DNA of 64,000 nt. It comes from Ornithinibacillus bavariensis (GTDB lineage: Bacteria; Bacillota; Bacilli; Bacillales; Amphibacillaceae). The DNA is taken from positions 1 to 64,000 of the forward strand of contig NZ_JBNPWZ010000005.1 in assembly GCF_050433565.1 (NCBI RefSeq), given 5' to 3'. Position 1 is the stretch's first letter. Each line of letters starts with the position of its first letter. The notes under the pieces are model-generated. The model searched no databases. It was given only the letters and a program-made list of their open reading frames with translations, and had not been told where the DNA came from. Shown in pieces: positions 24,563 through 34,267 of the stretch. A program made the translations under genes and the position numbers.

Positions 24563-26216
24563 AGTTTCTCTCCTCTTGCATCGATTTCTCTTGTGTGCTC
24601 TGTATAACCGCAGCTAAATTGTCTAATTTTATTTTGATTTCCCCGGTAGAAGATGATCCATTCATAATGGATTTTACCTCGTTTTCAAAGCTATCAATAT
24701 TTAATTCAGCAAGAATATCGTCCAAATGCCCAATAACCTTTTCGAAGAGAACTATTTTTTCATATAACAGCTTCATAATATGCTCTTCAAGTGTATTACG
24801 TATGGCAAAATTATAAATATGGACATCTTTTTCTTGACCATAACGATGTATTCTACCAATTCGTTGTTCAAGTCGCATCGGATTCCAGGGTAAATCATAA
24901 TTTATCATATAATTACAGAACTGAAGATTAATACCTTCACCACCAGCTTCTGTCGCTATCAACACCTGTGCCTTATCCTTAAATAATTGCTTCATCCAAT
25001 CCTTTTTTCCACGCTTAAATCCCCCACGAAAAGGAACAGAAGTGATTCCATGCTGCTGTAAATACCATTGAAGATAGAGCTGAGAAGCGCGATACTCGGT
25101 AAAAATAATGACCTTCTCATCACCAATTTCTTTCATTAATTCTACAACCTTCTGTGCTTTTGCATGATGTGGTAGTTGTCCAATCTTCTCAACGATTGGC
25201 TGTAGAATTTCGCGACCTTGATTTTCTTCATCATTAATAAATTTTTGTAGGGAAAGATAACAAGCTTCCCTGGATGAACACAGCTCACGTAGAAAGGTAA
25301 TTTTCGAGAAGCTAGCAAATGGCTGAAAGCTCCTGTCTAGCTCGTTATAAACCTCGTACTCTTCCGGTGTGAAATCAAGCCAAACGGTTTCAATATGACG
25401 TTTCGCCTGATCCAATGAGGTTTCCTTTCTTGTATTTCGAACCATGACCTTTTGAACTAGTTGTTTTAAGTAGACATCCTGGTTGATGCGCTTACGATCA
25501 CGACCATATTGCTCAAGAAAGGATTCGTAATTGCCTAAGTGTCCCGGCTTTAAAATGGATACGAGATTAAAGATTTCTATTAATTGATTTTGAACAGGTG
25601 TTGCAGTTAGTAATAAGCAATATTTCTTTTTTAGTGCACGAACAAACGCATAGTTTTTTGTATTGTGATTTTTAATTTTATGTGCTTCATCTATTAAAAT
25701 AAAATCATAGTGAATATCTAAAATAGCCTCCCGATGTGGGGAGCGTTTTGCCGTATCGATGGAGGTCACGAGAATATCATACTGATCCCAAGAATAATTC
25801 TTACGATAAGCAGCTGCAGGTATATAGAACTTTTCATTTAATTCTTTTACCCATTGATTTACTAAGGATGCAGGAACAATAATTAGTACTTTATTAACAA
25901 GGCCACGAATCATATATTCCTTCAATATTAGTCCTGCTTCAATGGTCTTCCCAAGTCCAACCTCATCGGCTAGAATGGCACGGCCATGCATCTCTTCGAT
26001 CACTTGTTTAGCAGTATCAATTTGATGTGGTAAAAATTCCATATGTGGAAGAAACTCTAATGCTCGTAAGCCAGTAAATTCCTTCGTAACAGTCGTTAGT
26101 TCCGCATCATAGGCCATCTTAAATAAACTCCAGGGCGAGAATGGACCATCTTGCTCTAGTTTTTCTTCTAATGCTCCAATAAAACTTACATCATGTTCCA
26201 TATCTATTTGTTGCAT
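24549..26216 (-). CDS. yqhH: SNF2-family DEAD/DEAH helicase (YqhH-like)
   Basis: The 555-residue protein has two RecA-like lobes. Motif I is ADEVGLGKT (Lys90), motif II is IDEAHK (176-180), motif III is LLTATP, and the C-terminal lobe carries the EAGGEGINLQ and RIGRIHRYGQ motifs of SNF2/RapA-type translocases. Such enzymes move along double-stranded DNA and remodel protein-DNA complexes, often recycling RNA polymerase. It lacks the extra N-terminal domains of RapA. It is divergent from the glycine riboswitch and forms an operon with yqhG. Confidence 0.9.
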   Translation of the reverse strand: MQQIDMEHDVSFIGALEEKLEQDGPFSPWSLFKMAYDAELTTVTKEFTGLRALEFLPHMEFLPHQIDTAKQVIEEMHGRAILADEVGLGKTIEAGLILKEYMIRGLVNKVLIIVPASLVNQWVKELNEKFYIPAAAYRKNYSWDQYDILVTSIDTAKRSPHREAILDIHYDFILIDEAHKIKNHNTKNYAFVRALKKKYCLLLTATPVQNQLIEIFNLVSILKPGHLGNYESFLEQYGRDRKRINQDVYLKQLVQKVMVRNTRKETSLDQAKRHIETVWLDFTPEEYEVYNELDRSFQPFASFSKITFLRELCSSREACYLSLQKFINDEENQGREILQPIVEKIGQLPHHAKAQKVVELMKEIGDEKVIIFTEYRASQLYLQWYLQQHGITSVPFRGGFKRGKKDWMKQLFKDKAQVLIATEAGGEGINLQFCNYMINYDLPWNPMRLEQRIGRIHRYGQEKDVHIYNFAIRNTLEEHIMKLLYEKIVLFEKVIGHLDDILAELNIDSFENEVKSIMNGSSSTGEIKIKLDNLAAVIQSTQEKSMQEERNYGNI

Positions 26217-26261
26217 CGCAAACTTCCTTTATCAATAGTTTCTAAAATGGTAAATAATAAA

Positions 26262-26290
26262 GATACATTTTAATAGCTGTGTGGTATAAT
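26262..26290 (+). promoter_or_regulatory. Promoter of the gcv operon
   Basis: An extended -10 TGGTATAAT ends at 26290, with a weak -35 GATACA at 26262-26267 and a 17-base spacer. It lies about 75 bases before the riboswitch. Confidence 0.6.
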
Positions 26291-26361
26291 GAATCTGAAA
26301 TAGAAGAAATAAAAGAGTTTTGATACATAGTATAACCATATTGATTTAATTTCATAAAAAG

Positions 26362-26560
26362 CGAATGAATACAGGGGGAGAGATTACTTTTCGTGCATTC
26401 GATAAGTAACGCCGAAGGAGCAAGCTTATTAGCGAATCTCTCAGGCAAAAGAACCCTTGTAGGACGCACCTCTGGAGAGTGTTTGTCAATGGATAAACCA
26501 CCCACGAAGCACGCATTTTTTAAGGAGATGCTAAACTTTCTGGTTACAGGACAGAGGCAG
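26362..26560 (+). promoter_or_regulatory. Tandem glycine riboswitch
   Basis: Two consecutive glycine aptamers are readable. The first has GGGGGAGAGATTAC, the core GCCGAAGGAGCAAG and the closing AATCTCTCAGGCAAAAGAAC. The second, after a short linker, has CTCTGGAGAGTG, the ACCACCC.ACGAAG segment and CTTTCTGGTTACAGGACAGAG. These are the conserved blocks of the gcvT element. Glycine binding to the pair normally favours antitermination of the following hairpin, turning on the glycine cleavage genes only when glycine is plentiful. The 3' edge of aptamer 2 overlaps the start of the terminator stem, as expected for an ON switch. Confidence 0.95.
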
Positions 26561-26618
26561 TAATGTAGGGGCAATGCCTTATTTTCAGGCTTACCCCTAC
26601 ATTACTGCCTCTATTTTT
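26553..26618 (+). terminator. Riboswitch-controlled terminator
   Basis: A very stable stem of 19 bp (26553-26571 with 26594-26612) precedes ATTTTTAT. Its 5' arm begins in the last bases of aptamer 2, so ligand binding and terminator formation are mutually exclusive. Confidence 0.93.
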
Positions 26619-26657
26619 ATGTGATATTATTAGAAAATTACAAAGGGAGTGGAAATT

Positions 26658-27770
26658 GTGAGTGAGCTAAAAAGGACCCCAATCTATCCCGAATATGAAA
26701 AGCTTGGGGCAAAGACCATTGATTTTGGTGGATGGGATTTACCAGTGCAATTTTCAAGTATTAAGGAAGAACATGAGGCAACAAGAAATCGGGCGGGGTT
26801 ATTTGATGTTTCCCATATGGGAGAGATAAGGGTAACAGGTCCAAAGAGTCTCGACTTTCTTCAATATGTTTCTACCAATGATGTTTCAACACTTGTTCCG
26901 AATAAAGCGCAATATTCATTTATGTGCTATGAAGATGGTGGAACAGTGGATGATTTTCTAATCTATATGATGGCTGAAAATGATTATTTAGTAGTTGTAA
27001 ATGCTGCTAATACGACAAAAGATTTCGAATGGATGCAAAAAAATAATCATTTTACTGAGGAAGAAGTAATGATTACAAATGTTTCATCCGATTACGCACA
27101 ATTAGCATTACAAGGGCCAAGATCAGAAGAAATCTTGCAAGCGATTACAGATACAAATGTAACGGAGATTAAGTTTTTCCGTTTTGATCAAGAGGTCTAT
27201 TTCACGGGTATAGATAAACCTGCACTAGTGTCTAGAACTGGTTACACAGGTGAAGATGGCTTTGAAATTTATATCGCGAAAGAAGAGGGTCCTAAGCTAT
27301 GGAACCTCATTCTGGATGCAGGGAAGGACAAAGGTCTTTTACCAGTCGGCCTTGGAGCACGTGACACTCTACGATTTGAGGCTAATTTACCGCTTTATGG
27401 TCAAGAGCTATCTGAATCTATCACACCAATTGAGGCAGGTCTGAAATTTGCCGTAAAAGTGAATAAAGAAGCTGATTTTATTGGAAAAGAAGTATTAAAA
27501 GCGCAAGTTGAGAATGGAACAAGTCGTAAAATAGTTGGGATTGAAATGATAGATAAGGGAATTCCACGACACGGTTATGAGGTTTTCCAGGGAGAGGAAG
27601 AAATCGGTGTTGTGACAACTGGTACACAATCGCCAACCTTACAAAAAAATATCGGCTTAGCTCTTATTAAGTCGGAATATGCAGTAGAGGGAACAGAGCT
27701 TGAAATCCAAGTAAGAAAACGGCGCCTGCGGGCAATGATTATTCCGAGAACATTTTTAAAGCAAAATTAA
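26658..27770 (+). CDS. gcvT: Glycine cleavage system T protein (aminomethyltransferase)
   Basis: The protein transfers the methylene group from aminomethyl-lipoyl H protein to tetrahydrofolate, releasing ammonia. Recognisable blocks are KTIDFGGWDLPVQF, LFDVSHMGEI, YTGEDGFEIY and GLGARDTLRFEA, with normal family length (370 residues). The GTG at 26658 has an AAAGGGAG site 8 bases upstream and aligns with the known N-terminus; a GTG at 26649 lies in that site. It is the first gene of the riboswitch-controlled operon. Confidence 0.95.
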   Translation: MSELKRTPIYPEYEKLGAKTIDFGGWDLPVQFSSIKEEHEATRNRAGLFDVSHMGEIRVTGPKSLDFLQYVSTNDVSTLVPNKAQYSFMCYEDGGTVDDFLIYMMAENDYLVVVNAANTTKDFEWMQKNNHFTEEEVMITNVSSDYAQLALQGPRSEEILQAITDTNVTEIKFFRFDQEVYFTGIDKPALVSRTGYTGEDGFEIYIAKEEGPKLWNLILDAGKDKGLLPVGLGARDTLRFEANLPLYGQELSESITPIEAGLKFAVKVNKEADFIGKEVLKAQVENGTSRKIVGIEMIDKGIPRHGYEVFQGEEEIGVVTTGTQSPTLQKNIGLALIKSEYAVEGTELEIQVRKRRLRAMIIPRTFLKQN

Positions 27771-27788
27771 CCAGGGGAGGGAAATAGT

Positions 27789-29138
27789 ATGGATTTTCGT
27801 TATTTACCAATGACTGAAACAGATAAAAAAGAAATGCTAGATTCCATTGGAATTCAAGAAACAGACGAGCTTTTCTCAGACATTCCTGAAAAAGTTCGTC
27901 TTAAACGACCACTAAATTTGAAAGAACCAAAAAATGAATTTGAATTAAAAAAAGAATTAGCTCAAATGGCGAAGAAAAACTACAATTTGAAAGAATACAC
28001 GTCGTTCCTAGGGGCAGGGGTTTATGATCACTTTATTCCGTCAGTAGTAGACCATGTTATTTCGAGATCAGAATTCTATACTGCCTACACACCATATCAG
28101 CCAGAAATCTCACAAGGTGAATTACAGGCAATTTTTGAATTTCAAACAATGATTTCAGAATTAACTGGAATGCCGGTTGCAAACTCTTCGATGTACGATG
28201 GAGGAACGTCTTTAGCTGAGGCGGTAAATCTTAGCGCGGGTCAGACAAGAAGGAAAAAGGTAATTGTTTCAAAGGCAGTACATCCAGAATATCGTGCAGT
28301 AATTGAAACATATGGTAAAGGTCCAAATTTGGATATCGTTTATATTGATCATGTCAATGGACTTACAGACTTAGAGCAATTAGCTCATGAATTAGATGAT
28401 ACCACTGCTAGTGTTGTCATCCAATATCCGAACTTCTTTGGTCAACTTGAGCCATTAGCAAAGATTCGTGAGCTATTAGATAATCAGCCAAAGACAATGT
28501 TTATCGTTTCTAGTAATCCATTGTCATTAGGAGTATTAACACCTCCTGGTGCGTTTGGAGCTGACATTGTTGTCGGAGATACACAAGTATTCGGTATCCC
28601 CGCTCAATTTGGTGGTCCACACTGTGGATATTTTGCAACAACTGAAAAATTAATGCGCAAGATACCTGGCCGGTTAGTAGGTCAAACCGTTGATGAAAAT
28701 GGTGTTCGTGGTTATGTATTAACACTACAGGCTAGAGAACAGCATATTCGTCGCGATAAAGCAACCTCTAATATCTGCTCAAACCAAGCATTAAATGCAC
28801 TAGCAAGTGCTGTTGCAATGAGTTCTATCGGTAAGAACGGATTAAAGAAAATGGCAGAGCTAAACATGCATAAGGCACGTTACGCAAAGAAACAGTTAGA
28901 AGATGCTGGATTTGAAGTAGTTCAAGATGGTTCGTTTTTTAATGAATTTGTCGTGAAGCTTCCAGTACCTGTGAAAGTGGCGAATGATAAATTATTGGAA
29001 AAAGGTATAATTGGTGGCTATGATCTAGCAGCATATTATCCAGAGTTAGAAGGTCATATGCTAGTAGCGGTAACAGAAATTCGTACAAAAGAGGAAATCG
29101 ATGCTTTTGTAAAAGAATTGGGGGATATCCATGACTAA
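27789..29138 (+). CDS. gcvPA: Glycine dehydrogenase (decarboxylating) subunit 1
   Basis: The 449-residue protein is the N-terminal half of the split P protein, which decarboxylates glycine using pyridoxal phosphate. It shows the family N-terminus MDFRYLPMTETDKKEML, SFLGAGVYDHFIP and YTPYQPEISQGELQ, and it lacks the PLP lysine, which is on subunit 2. It starts 18 bases after gcvT with a GGGGAGGG site, and its end overlaps gcvPB by 8 bases. The split form is usual in Bacilli. Confidence 0.95.
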   Translation: MDFRYLPMTETDKKEMLDSIGIQETDELFSDIPEKVRLKRPLNLKEPKNEFELKKELAQMAKKNYNLKEYTSFLGAGVYDHFIPSVVDHVISRSEFYTAYTPYQPEISQGELQAIFEFQTMISELTGMPVANSSMYDGGTSLAEAVNLSAGQTRRKKVIVSKAVHPEYRAVIETYGKGPNLDIVYIDHVNGLTDLEQLAHELDDTTASVVIQYPNFFGQLEPLAKIRELLDNQPKTMFIVSSNPLSLGVLTPPGAFGADIVVGDTQVFGIPAQFGGPHCGYFATTEKLMRKIPGRLVGQTVDENGVRGYVLTLQAREQHIRRDKATSNICSNQALNALASAVAMSSIGKNGLKKMAELNMHKARYAKKQLEDAGFEVVQDGSFFNEFVVKLPVPVKVANDKLLEKGIIGGYDLAAYYPELEGHMLVAVTEIRTKEEIDAFVKELGDIHD

Positions 29139-30591
29139 TCAAGATTTTCCATTAATTTTTGAACGTAGTAAAGAGGGTCGTGTAAGCTATAGCTTGCCAG
29201 ATTTAGATGTTCCTGAAGTGGATTTGGAAGCAGAATTAACAGCTACCTATATGAGACAAGAAGCACCTGAACTTCCAGAGGTTAGTGAATTAGAAATCAT
29301 GCGTCATTATACAGGGCTTTCGAATAGAAACTATGGAGTAGACTCAGGGTTTTATCCATTAGGATCATGTACGATGAAATACAATCCAAAAATTAATGAA
29401 GATGTTGCACGTCTAGAAGGGTTTACACATATCCATCCATATCAAGATCCGAAAACCGTTCAAGGTGCGCTTGAAATGATGTATGATCTCCAGCAAGCAT
29501 TACAAGAAATCACTGGTATGGCTGGAGTATCGCTTCAATCTGCAGCAGGTGCTCATGGTGAGTGGACTGGATTAATGATGATACGTGCCTTTCATGAGGC
29601 AAATGGTGATTTTCATCGTACGAAGGTAATCGTTCCAGACTCTGCGCACGGTACAAACCCAGCCTCCGCATCTGTAGCTGGATTTGAATCGGTAACTGTT
29701 AAAACAAATGAAAAAGGCTTAGTAGATTTAGAAGACTTAAAACGTGTAGTCGGTGATGATACTGCAGCACTCATGCTAACCAACCCAAATACGCTTGGAC
29801 TATTTGAAACAGAAATTCTTGAAATGGCTGAGATTGTTCACGGTGTTGGTGGTAAGTTATATTATGATGGTGCTAATTTGAATGCGATTATGGGCTATGC
29901 TCGTCCTGGGGACATGGGATTTGATGTGGTACATCTTAACCTTCATAAGACATTCACTGGTCCACACGGAGGTGGTGGTCCTGGTTCTGGTCCTGTTGGA
30001 GTTTCTGCAGAGCTAGAGCCATTCCTACCAAAACCATTAGTAGTGAAAAAAGATGACTTCTATACATTAGAATATGATCGCCCACAATCGATTGGTCGTG
30101 TAAAACCATTCTACGGGAACTTCGGTATTAACCTTCGTGCCTACACATATATTCGCACAATGGGAGCGGAAGGGCTGAAGAAGGTTAGTGAGTATGCTGT
30201 TCTAAATGCAAACTATATGATGCGTAAGCTTGAAAAGGTATATGATCTACCATATAACCAGCATTGTAAGCATGAATTTGTTTTATCTGGTAAGAGACAG
30301 AAGAAACTAGGGGTACGTACACTTGACATTGCAAAGCGTCTTCTTGACTTCGGTTATCATCCACCTACTGTTTACTTTCCATTAAATGTGGAAGAGGCGA
30401 TGATGATAGAGCCGACCGAAACGGAGTCTAAGGAAACCTTGGATGGGTTTATTAACACCTTATTGATTATTGCTGTTGAAGCGGAAAATAATCCAGAAAT
30501 TGTACAAGAAGCTCCACATAATACGATTGTGAAACGTATGGATGAGACAACTGCAGCAAGAAAACCGATTTTACGTTATTACAAAGCATAG
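29131..30591 (+). CDS. gcvPB: Glycine dehydrogenase (decarboxylating) subunit 2
   Basis: The 486-residue catalytic half of the P protein contains the PLP-binding lysine in HLNLHKTFTGPHGGGGPGSG. It pairs with subunit 1 as a heterotetramer. The overlap with gcvPA (8 bases) points to coupled translation. The gcvH gene for the lipoyl carrier is not in this window, as in B. subtilis where it is unlinked. Confidence 0.96.
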   Translation: MTNQDFPLIFERSKEGRVSYSLPDLDVPEVDLEAELTATYMRQEAPELPEVSELEIMRHYTGLSNRNYGVDSGFYPLGSCTMKYNPKINEDVARLEGFTHIHPYQDPKTVQGALEMMYDLQQALQEITGMAGVSLQSAAGAHGEWTGLMMIRAFHEANGDFHRTKVIVPDSAHGTNPASASVAGFESVTVKTNEKGLVDLEDLKRVVGDDTAALMLTNPNTLGLFETEILEMAEIVHGVGGKLYYDGANLNAIMGYARPGDMGFDVVHLNLHKTFTGPHGGGGPGSGPVGVSAELEPFLPKPLVVKKDDFYTLEYDRPQSIGRVKPFYGNFGINLRAYTYIRTMGAEGLKKVSEYAVLNANYMMRKLEKVYDLPYNQHCKHEFVLSGKRQKKLGVRTLDIAKRLLDFGYHPPTVYFPLNVEEAMMIEPTETESKETLDGFINTLLIIAVEAENNPEIVQEAPHNTIVKRMDETTAARKPILRYYKA

Positions 30592-30635
30592 TATTTCAAA
30601 TGTATAGGTAGGAAAGTTTTGGTGGTTTAATTTAT

Positions 30636-30668
30636 AAGGGCTTTGTCACAGAGTGGCAAAGCCTTTTT
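30636..30668 (+). terminator. Terminator of the gcv operon
   Basis: A 13-bp stem (30636-30648 with 30654-30666, G-U pairs included) with a 5-base loop and a T run. Confidence 0.85.
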
Positions 30669-31093
30669 CATTACGGTAATAGTGATTTTCGTAGTGGTTA
30701 GATAGTCTTGTAACTATCATAGCTGTATAAATAATCAAGCATAAGGTTTAATGAGTTGAAGTATAGAGCGAAGTATTGGAAAGTTTGATAGTTATACGGT
30801 ATCCAACATTCCAATAAAAAAAGCTGTAACTGGAAATATAAAGTAATAACCAATGTTGGATTAAGAGGAAGAAAAGGACGGATTATCTAATTTTATATCG
30901 TTGAATATTTCATTCATACAAGAGTTGAGTGTAGCGATTATTGGATGGTCGCTTATTATTATATAAGTCTAATAGTGTATTTTGAATATTATGTTAGTAT
31001 TAAAGTGGAAAGAGATGAAAGTTGTTGGGATTGTGTATGGTATCTTAAGCAGTCTATAGAGAGAGGTATTTGTGGGAGGTACATGTTTAGGTT
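30669..31093. other. Intergenic region before the two-component system
   Basis: No gene is seen. Bases 30981-31001 are a 21-bp motif that occurs again, identically, at 34556-34576. A GAGAGAGGTATTTGTGGGAGG stretch leads to the response regulator start. The rest is AT-rich sequence without recognisable structure. Confidence 0.5.
30981..31001 (+). repeat. 21-bp direct repeat, copy 1 (possible shared control site)
   Basis: This motif begins TTTGAATATT and ends TTAGTATT. It lies 93 bases before the response regulator gene. An identical copy lies at 34556-34576, ahead of a small membrane-protein frame and VanZ. It contains TGTTAGTAT, an extended -10-like element, so it may be a promoter or an operator shared by the two transcription units. 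Confidence 0.5.
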
Positions 31094-31768
31094 ATGAAGA
31101 CAACAATATTACATATAGAGGACGATCAAGAAATCGGATCATGGGTGAGTAGTTTTTTAATAGAGTCTGGATATGAAGTCATTTGGATTACCTCAGGGGA
31201 AAAAGCTATCGAGTATATGGAAAAGGTTGACCTTGTTATTCTAGATATTATGTTACCGGGTTTAGATGGATATACAGTTGGTCAGCGTTTGAAGCAGCGG
31301 TACCCGAATATACCGATTATGATGCTGTCAGCTAGAACATCAATGGAAGATAAGTTGCAGGGTCTCTCTTTCGCGGATGATTATATGACAAAACCGTATC
31401 ATCCAGATGAGTTAATTGCTCGGATTCAAGTTCTAGTAAGACGATTTGGAGTTGTTGAATCGGCTGTCTTGGAGATAAAGCATTTACGAATTGACCAGAA
31501 GATAAATCGCATCGTGAATACAATAACCAAAGAAGATATCGTGTTAACAGGTAAACAATTTCATATATTTATGTATTTGTTAGATCATTTGAATCAAATT
31601 TTAACGAAAAAACAAATATACGAAGCTGTTTGGAAAGACGCATACATAGATGGAGATAAAACGTTAATGGTTCACATTCGCCACCTACGTGAAAAAATTG
31701 AGATTGATACAAGTCGACCGGAAATAATTGAAACAATTCGTGGCATTGGATATAGGATGAAATCATGA
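31094..31768 (+). CDS. OmpR-family response regulator
   Basis: The 224-residue regulator has a receiver domain (residues 1-115) with the acidic pocket EDD (9-11), phospho-acceptor Asp51 in VILDIMLPG, a conserved Ser in LSART and Lys in TKPYHPDEL. The C-terminal winged-helix domain (130-222) binds DNA (GKQFHIFMYLLDH...VHIRHLREKIE). Its stop overlaps the kinase start region (ATCATGAAG), so the two are coupled. The target genes are unknown; the adjacent membrane protein and VanZ cluster are candidates. Confidence 0.93.
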   Translation: MKTTILHIEDDQEIGSWVSSFLIESGYEVIWITSGEKAIEYMEKVDLVILDIMLPGLDGYTVGQRLKQRYPNIPIMMLSARTSMEDKLQGLSFADDYMTKPYHPDELIARIQVLVRRFGVVESAVLEIKHLRIDQKINRIVNTITKEDIVLTGKQFHIFMYLLDHLNQILTKKQIYEAVWKDAYIDGDKTLMVHIRHLREKIEIDTSRPEIIETIRGIGYRMKS

Positions 31769-33120
31769 AGATTTTACAATCATTAATGTCTCGATATTTG
31801 TTACTTATTTTATTCGCTCTAGCACTTTTTCCACTAATTCCTGCGGTTTACTATTCCTACACTATTCTATTTAATCATAAGCTATATGCTACACAGGAAT
31901 TGGAAACACTTTGGCAAAATACTGCTGTCGAGTTAGATGGTCAAGGTGTAGAAGCTATTGAACACCGACTTCAATCAATAAAAAATAATTACCCTGAAGC
32001 GGGAATTTTTTGGATAACTGTTAACGGCGAGACAAGATTTATAGATGATCGACCAGAAAATATTCCAGATAAATGGACATTTGCTGATTCACTTAAATTT
32101 ATGGAGGAAAGAAAATTTTTTGTGGACACCTATTTAAATAATAGAGAACCTCAAGAGATGTATACGACTACGGCTTTAATTGGAAATGATTCAAACCAGG
32201 GAGTAATCGTTTTTCAATTGCCACTTTCGAAAACAGATATTGGCAGTTTGTCTAAAGATTATATATTTATAGCACTTTTCCTATGTGTTATCGGATTTTT
32301 TATTGTAATCTCTTGGTTATTTTTCTACAAAATACGAAAGCGACTTGTCCAGCTTCAGATGACAATGTCCGTACCAGGGAATAATGGAGTCCCAGATCAA
32401 GTAGATATTAAAAGGATGGATGAGATTGGTAGATTGGAAAGTGCATTTAACGATATGGTCAACCAGTTAAATAAAAGTAGAGCGAATGAGCAAAAGGAAG
32501 AAAATATGCGAAAGCAGCTAATTGCTAATATATCGCATGATTTAAGGACACCTCTGACCGTTATCAGGCAGCATGTATATTCTGTAAAAAATGCTTCTGA
32601 TACCTCTAAGGAAATAGCTTCACTTCAAATTGTTGAAAATAAATTAGAGGATATGGATAACATGATCAATAATCTACTATCTTACACACTGCTTTCGGCT
32701 GGCAAACATCCAATGAATATAATAGAGATAGATATATTAGACGAAATCCGTAAAGTTATTGCTGAATGGTATCCGATATTGGAAAAATATCAGTTTGAAA
32801 TAGCTATTGATTTACCTGACAAATCGTTACGCTGGAATGTAGATCCTATTTGGTTAAAAAGTATTTTGGATAATTTAATACAAAATATCGTTCGACATGC
32901 CAGATTGGGTCGATATATTGGGATTAAAACGGTTGAACGTTATGGATCAACATTCATCGTGATAGAGGATAGGGGAAAAGGGTTTGAACATGAATCAGAA
33001 AATAAAGGAGTTGGAATAGGGCTTTCAATTGTTACACTGATGATGAAGGAGATGTGTTTAGAATGGGACATATCGACTTCTTCTACGGGAACTTGCATAA
33101 GCTTCGGTAAGAAAATTTAA
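31765..33120 (+). CDS. Sensor histidine kinase
   Basis: The 451-residue kinase has two membrane helices (about 11-32 and 167-190) enclosing a 135-residue outer sensor domain, then a HAMP linker, the dimerisation/phospho-acceptor box ANISHDLRTPL (His258), and the ATPase domain with the N box NLIQNIVRHA, G1 IEDRGKGF and G2 GVGIGLS. It is full length. The sensor domain resembles no ligand-binding family I know. It overlaps the regulator gene by 4 bases. Confidence 0.93.
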   Translation: MKILQSLMSRYLLLILFALALFPLIPAVYYSYTILFNHKLYATQELETLWQNTAVELDGQGVEAIEHRLQSIKNNYPEAGIFWITVNGETRFIDDRPENIPDKWTFADSLKFMEERKFFVDTYLNNREPQEMYTTTALIGNDSNQGVIVFQLPLSKTDIGSLSKDYIFIALFLCVIGFFIVISWLFFYKIRKRLVQLQMTMSVPGNNGVPDQVDIKRMDEIGRLESAFNDMVNQLNKSRANEQKEENMRKQLIANISHDLRTPLTVIRQHVYSVKNASDTSKEIASLQIVENKLEDMDNMINNLLSYTLLSAGKHPMNIIEIDILDEIRKVIAEWYPILEKYQFEIAIDLPDKSLRWNVDPIWLKSILDNLIQNIVRHARLGRYIGIKTVERYGSTFIVIEDRGKGFEHESENKGVGIGLSIVTLMMKEMCLEWDISTSSTGTCISFGKKI

Positions 33121-33205
33121 ACAAAACTTTAACTTCAGGTCACCTTAATGAACATCTTACTGATATATCCTTTCTATAAAGAACATATAGAAAGGATTGA
33201 GTTAA

Positions 33206-34267
33206 ATGGAGATGGGTGTAAATAAAAAAGAGGTTAATCAGGTAAGGTGGCATTCCTTGCTTGGATATGCAGCATTAATTTGGTCTGTCATCTATGGGAT
33301 TATGAATTTTTATTGGTTACAAGGAGGGGCGGGCTATCCTTTTATACAGGAAACCGGTACAGGTATCTTTTCGGCATTAATCACATACCTACCTTCTCAA
33401 GTAGGATCAAGCGTTATTTGTCTGATTTGTATTCTAGGGGTGTTTTTTAGTTTAGCTATGCATTTTCAGTGGGGGAGAGTCCTACCGTCTTGGCTTATCA
33501 TTCTGTTTTCATGGAGCATTGCTATTTTTTTACTTCTTTTTATCCCTGATTTCAGATTAATTGCAGCGATTGCTTACGCCTTTTTGTTTAAGTTTGCATT
33601 TACTTGGCAGATGGTGAATCAAGTTATCTGTATTATTGGTGCATTGCTCTGGATATTTACTGTTATTTCGTATCAACGAAAAGTACGTAATGCTTGCCTA
33701 GGATGTGGTAGAAAAGAAAATGGTAACGTTTTTGTATTAGTAAGATGGGGAAAATGGATAACAATTACCGCGGTAGTTGCGCCATTGCCATATGCAATTA
33801 CAAGATTTGCTTGGGCACTTGGTATACCACTTGGTGTGGACGATAAGTTTTTAGAAGAAAGTGTACGGATAAATCCGAGCGCTACTTTAACAGAATGGGT
33901 TTTTGGTGGATTATGTATAGTTGGAGGGCTTTTAACACTTGGGTTAATTCAAAAATGGGGAGAATTTATTCCAAAGTGGGTACCTCTCTTAGGGGGAAAA
34001 AAAGTGCCAATTCTTTTCGCAGTGATCCCTGCGTCAATAGTAGCAATCGTATTAACTTCTGCAGGCTTTATTTTTACCGTGGGATTTTTAGCGGTATCAT
34101 TACAGATGGTCCATGCTGAGGGAATTGTCATCAGTGAAATCGGAGGTACGATTGGACCAATGTTGACATGGCTTCCATGGGGGCTAGCTTTAGGGCTAGC
34201 GGCAATTTCCTATTATTATCGTAGAAGAAGTAGATGTCGATATTGTAAGCAAGATGAATATATTTGA
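33206..34267 (+). CDS. Polytopic membrane protein with two cysteine pairs
   Basis: The 353-residue protein has about nine membrane segments in two similar halves (residues 15-155 and 175-345), suggesting an internal duplication. A CLGCGRK pair sits in the central loop (about residue 170) and a CRYCK pair at the C-terminal tail, so the two CxxC motifs could jointly bind a metal or form a redox pair on the same membrane face. An AAAGGA site precedes the ATG. It starts 86 bases after the histidine kinase and may be regulated by it. It resembles DUF3995-type proteins; the function is unknown. Confidence 0.7.
   Translation: MEMGVNKKEVNQVRWHSLLGYAALIWSVIYGIMNFYWLQGGAGYPFIQETGTGIFSALITYLPSQVGSSVICLICILGVFFSLAMHFQWGRVLPSWLIILFSWSIAIFLLLFIPDFRLIAAIAYAFLFKFAFTWQMVNQVICIIGALLWIFTVISYQRKVRNACLGCGRKENGNVFVLVRWGKWITITAVVAPLPYAITRFAWALGIPLGVDDKFLEESVRINPSATLTEWVFGGLCIVGGLLTLGLIQKWGEFIPKWVPLLGGKKVPILFAVIPASIVAIVLTSAGFIFTVGFLAVSLQMVHAEGIVISEIGGTIGPMLTWLPWGLALGLAAISYYYRRRSRCRYCKQDEYI

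Noticed and set aside
26242..26574. 110-codon minus-strand frame
   Set aside because: It runs antisense through the glycine riboswitch and the gcv promoter; the RNA structure explains the sequence.
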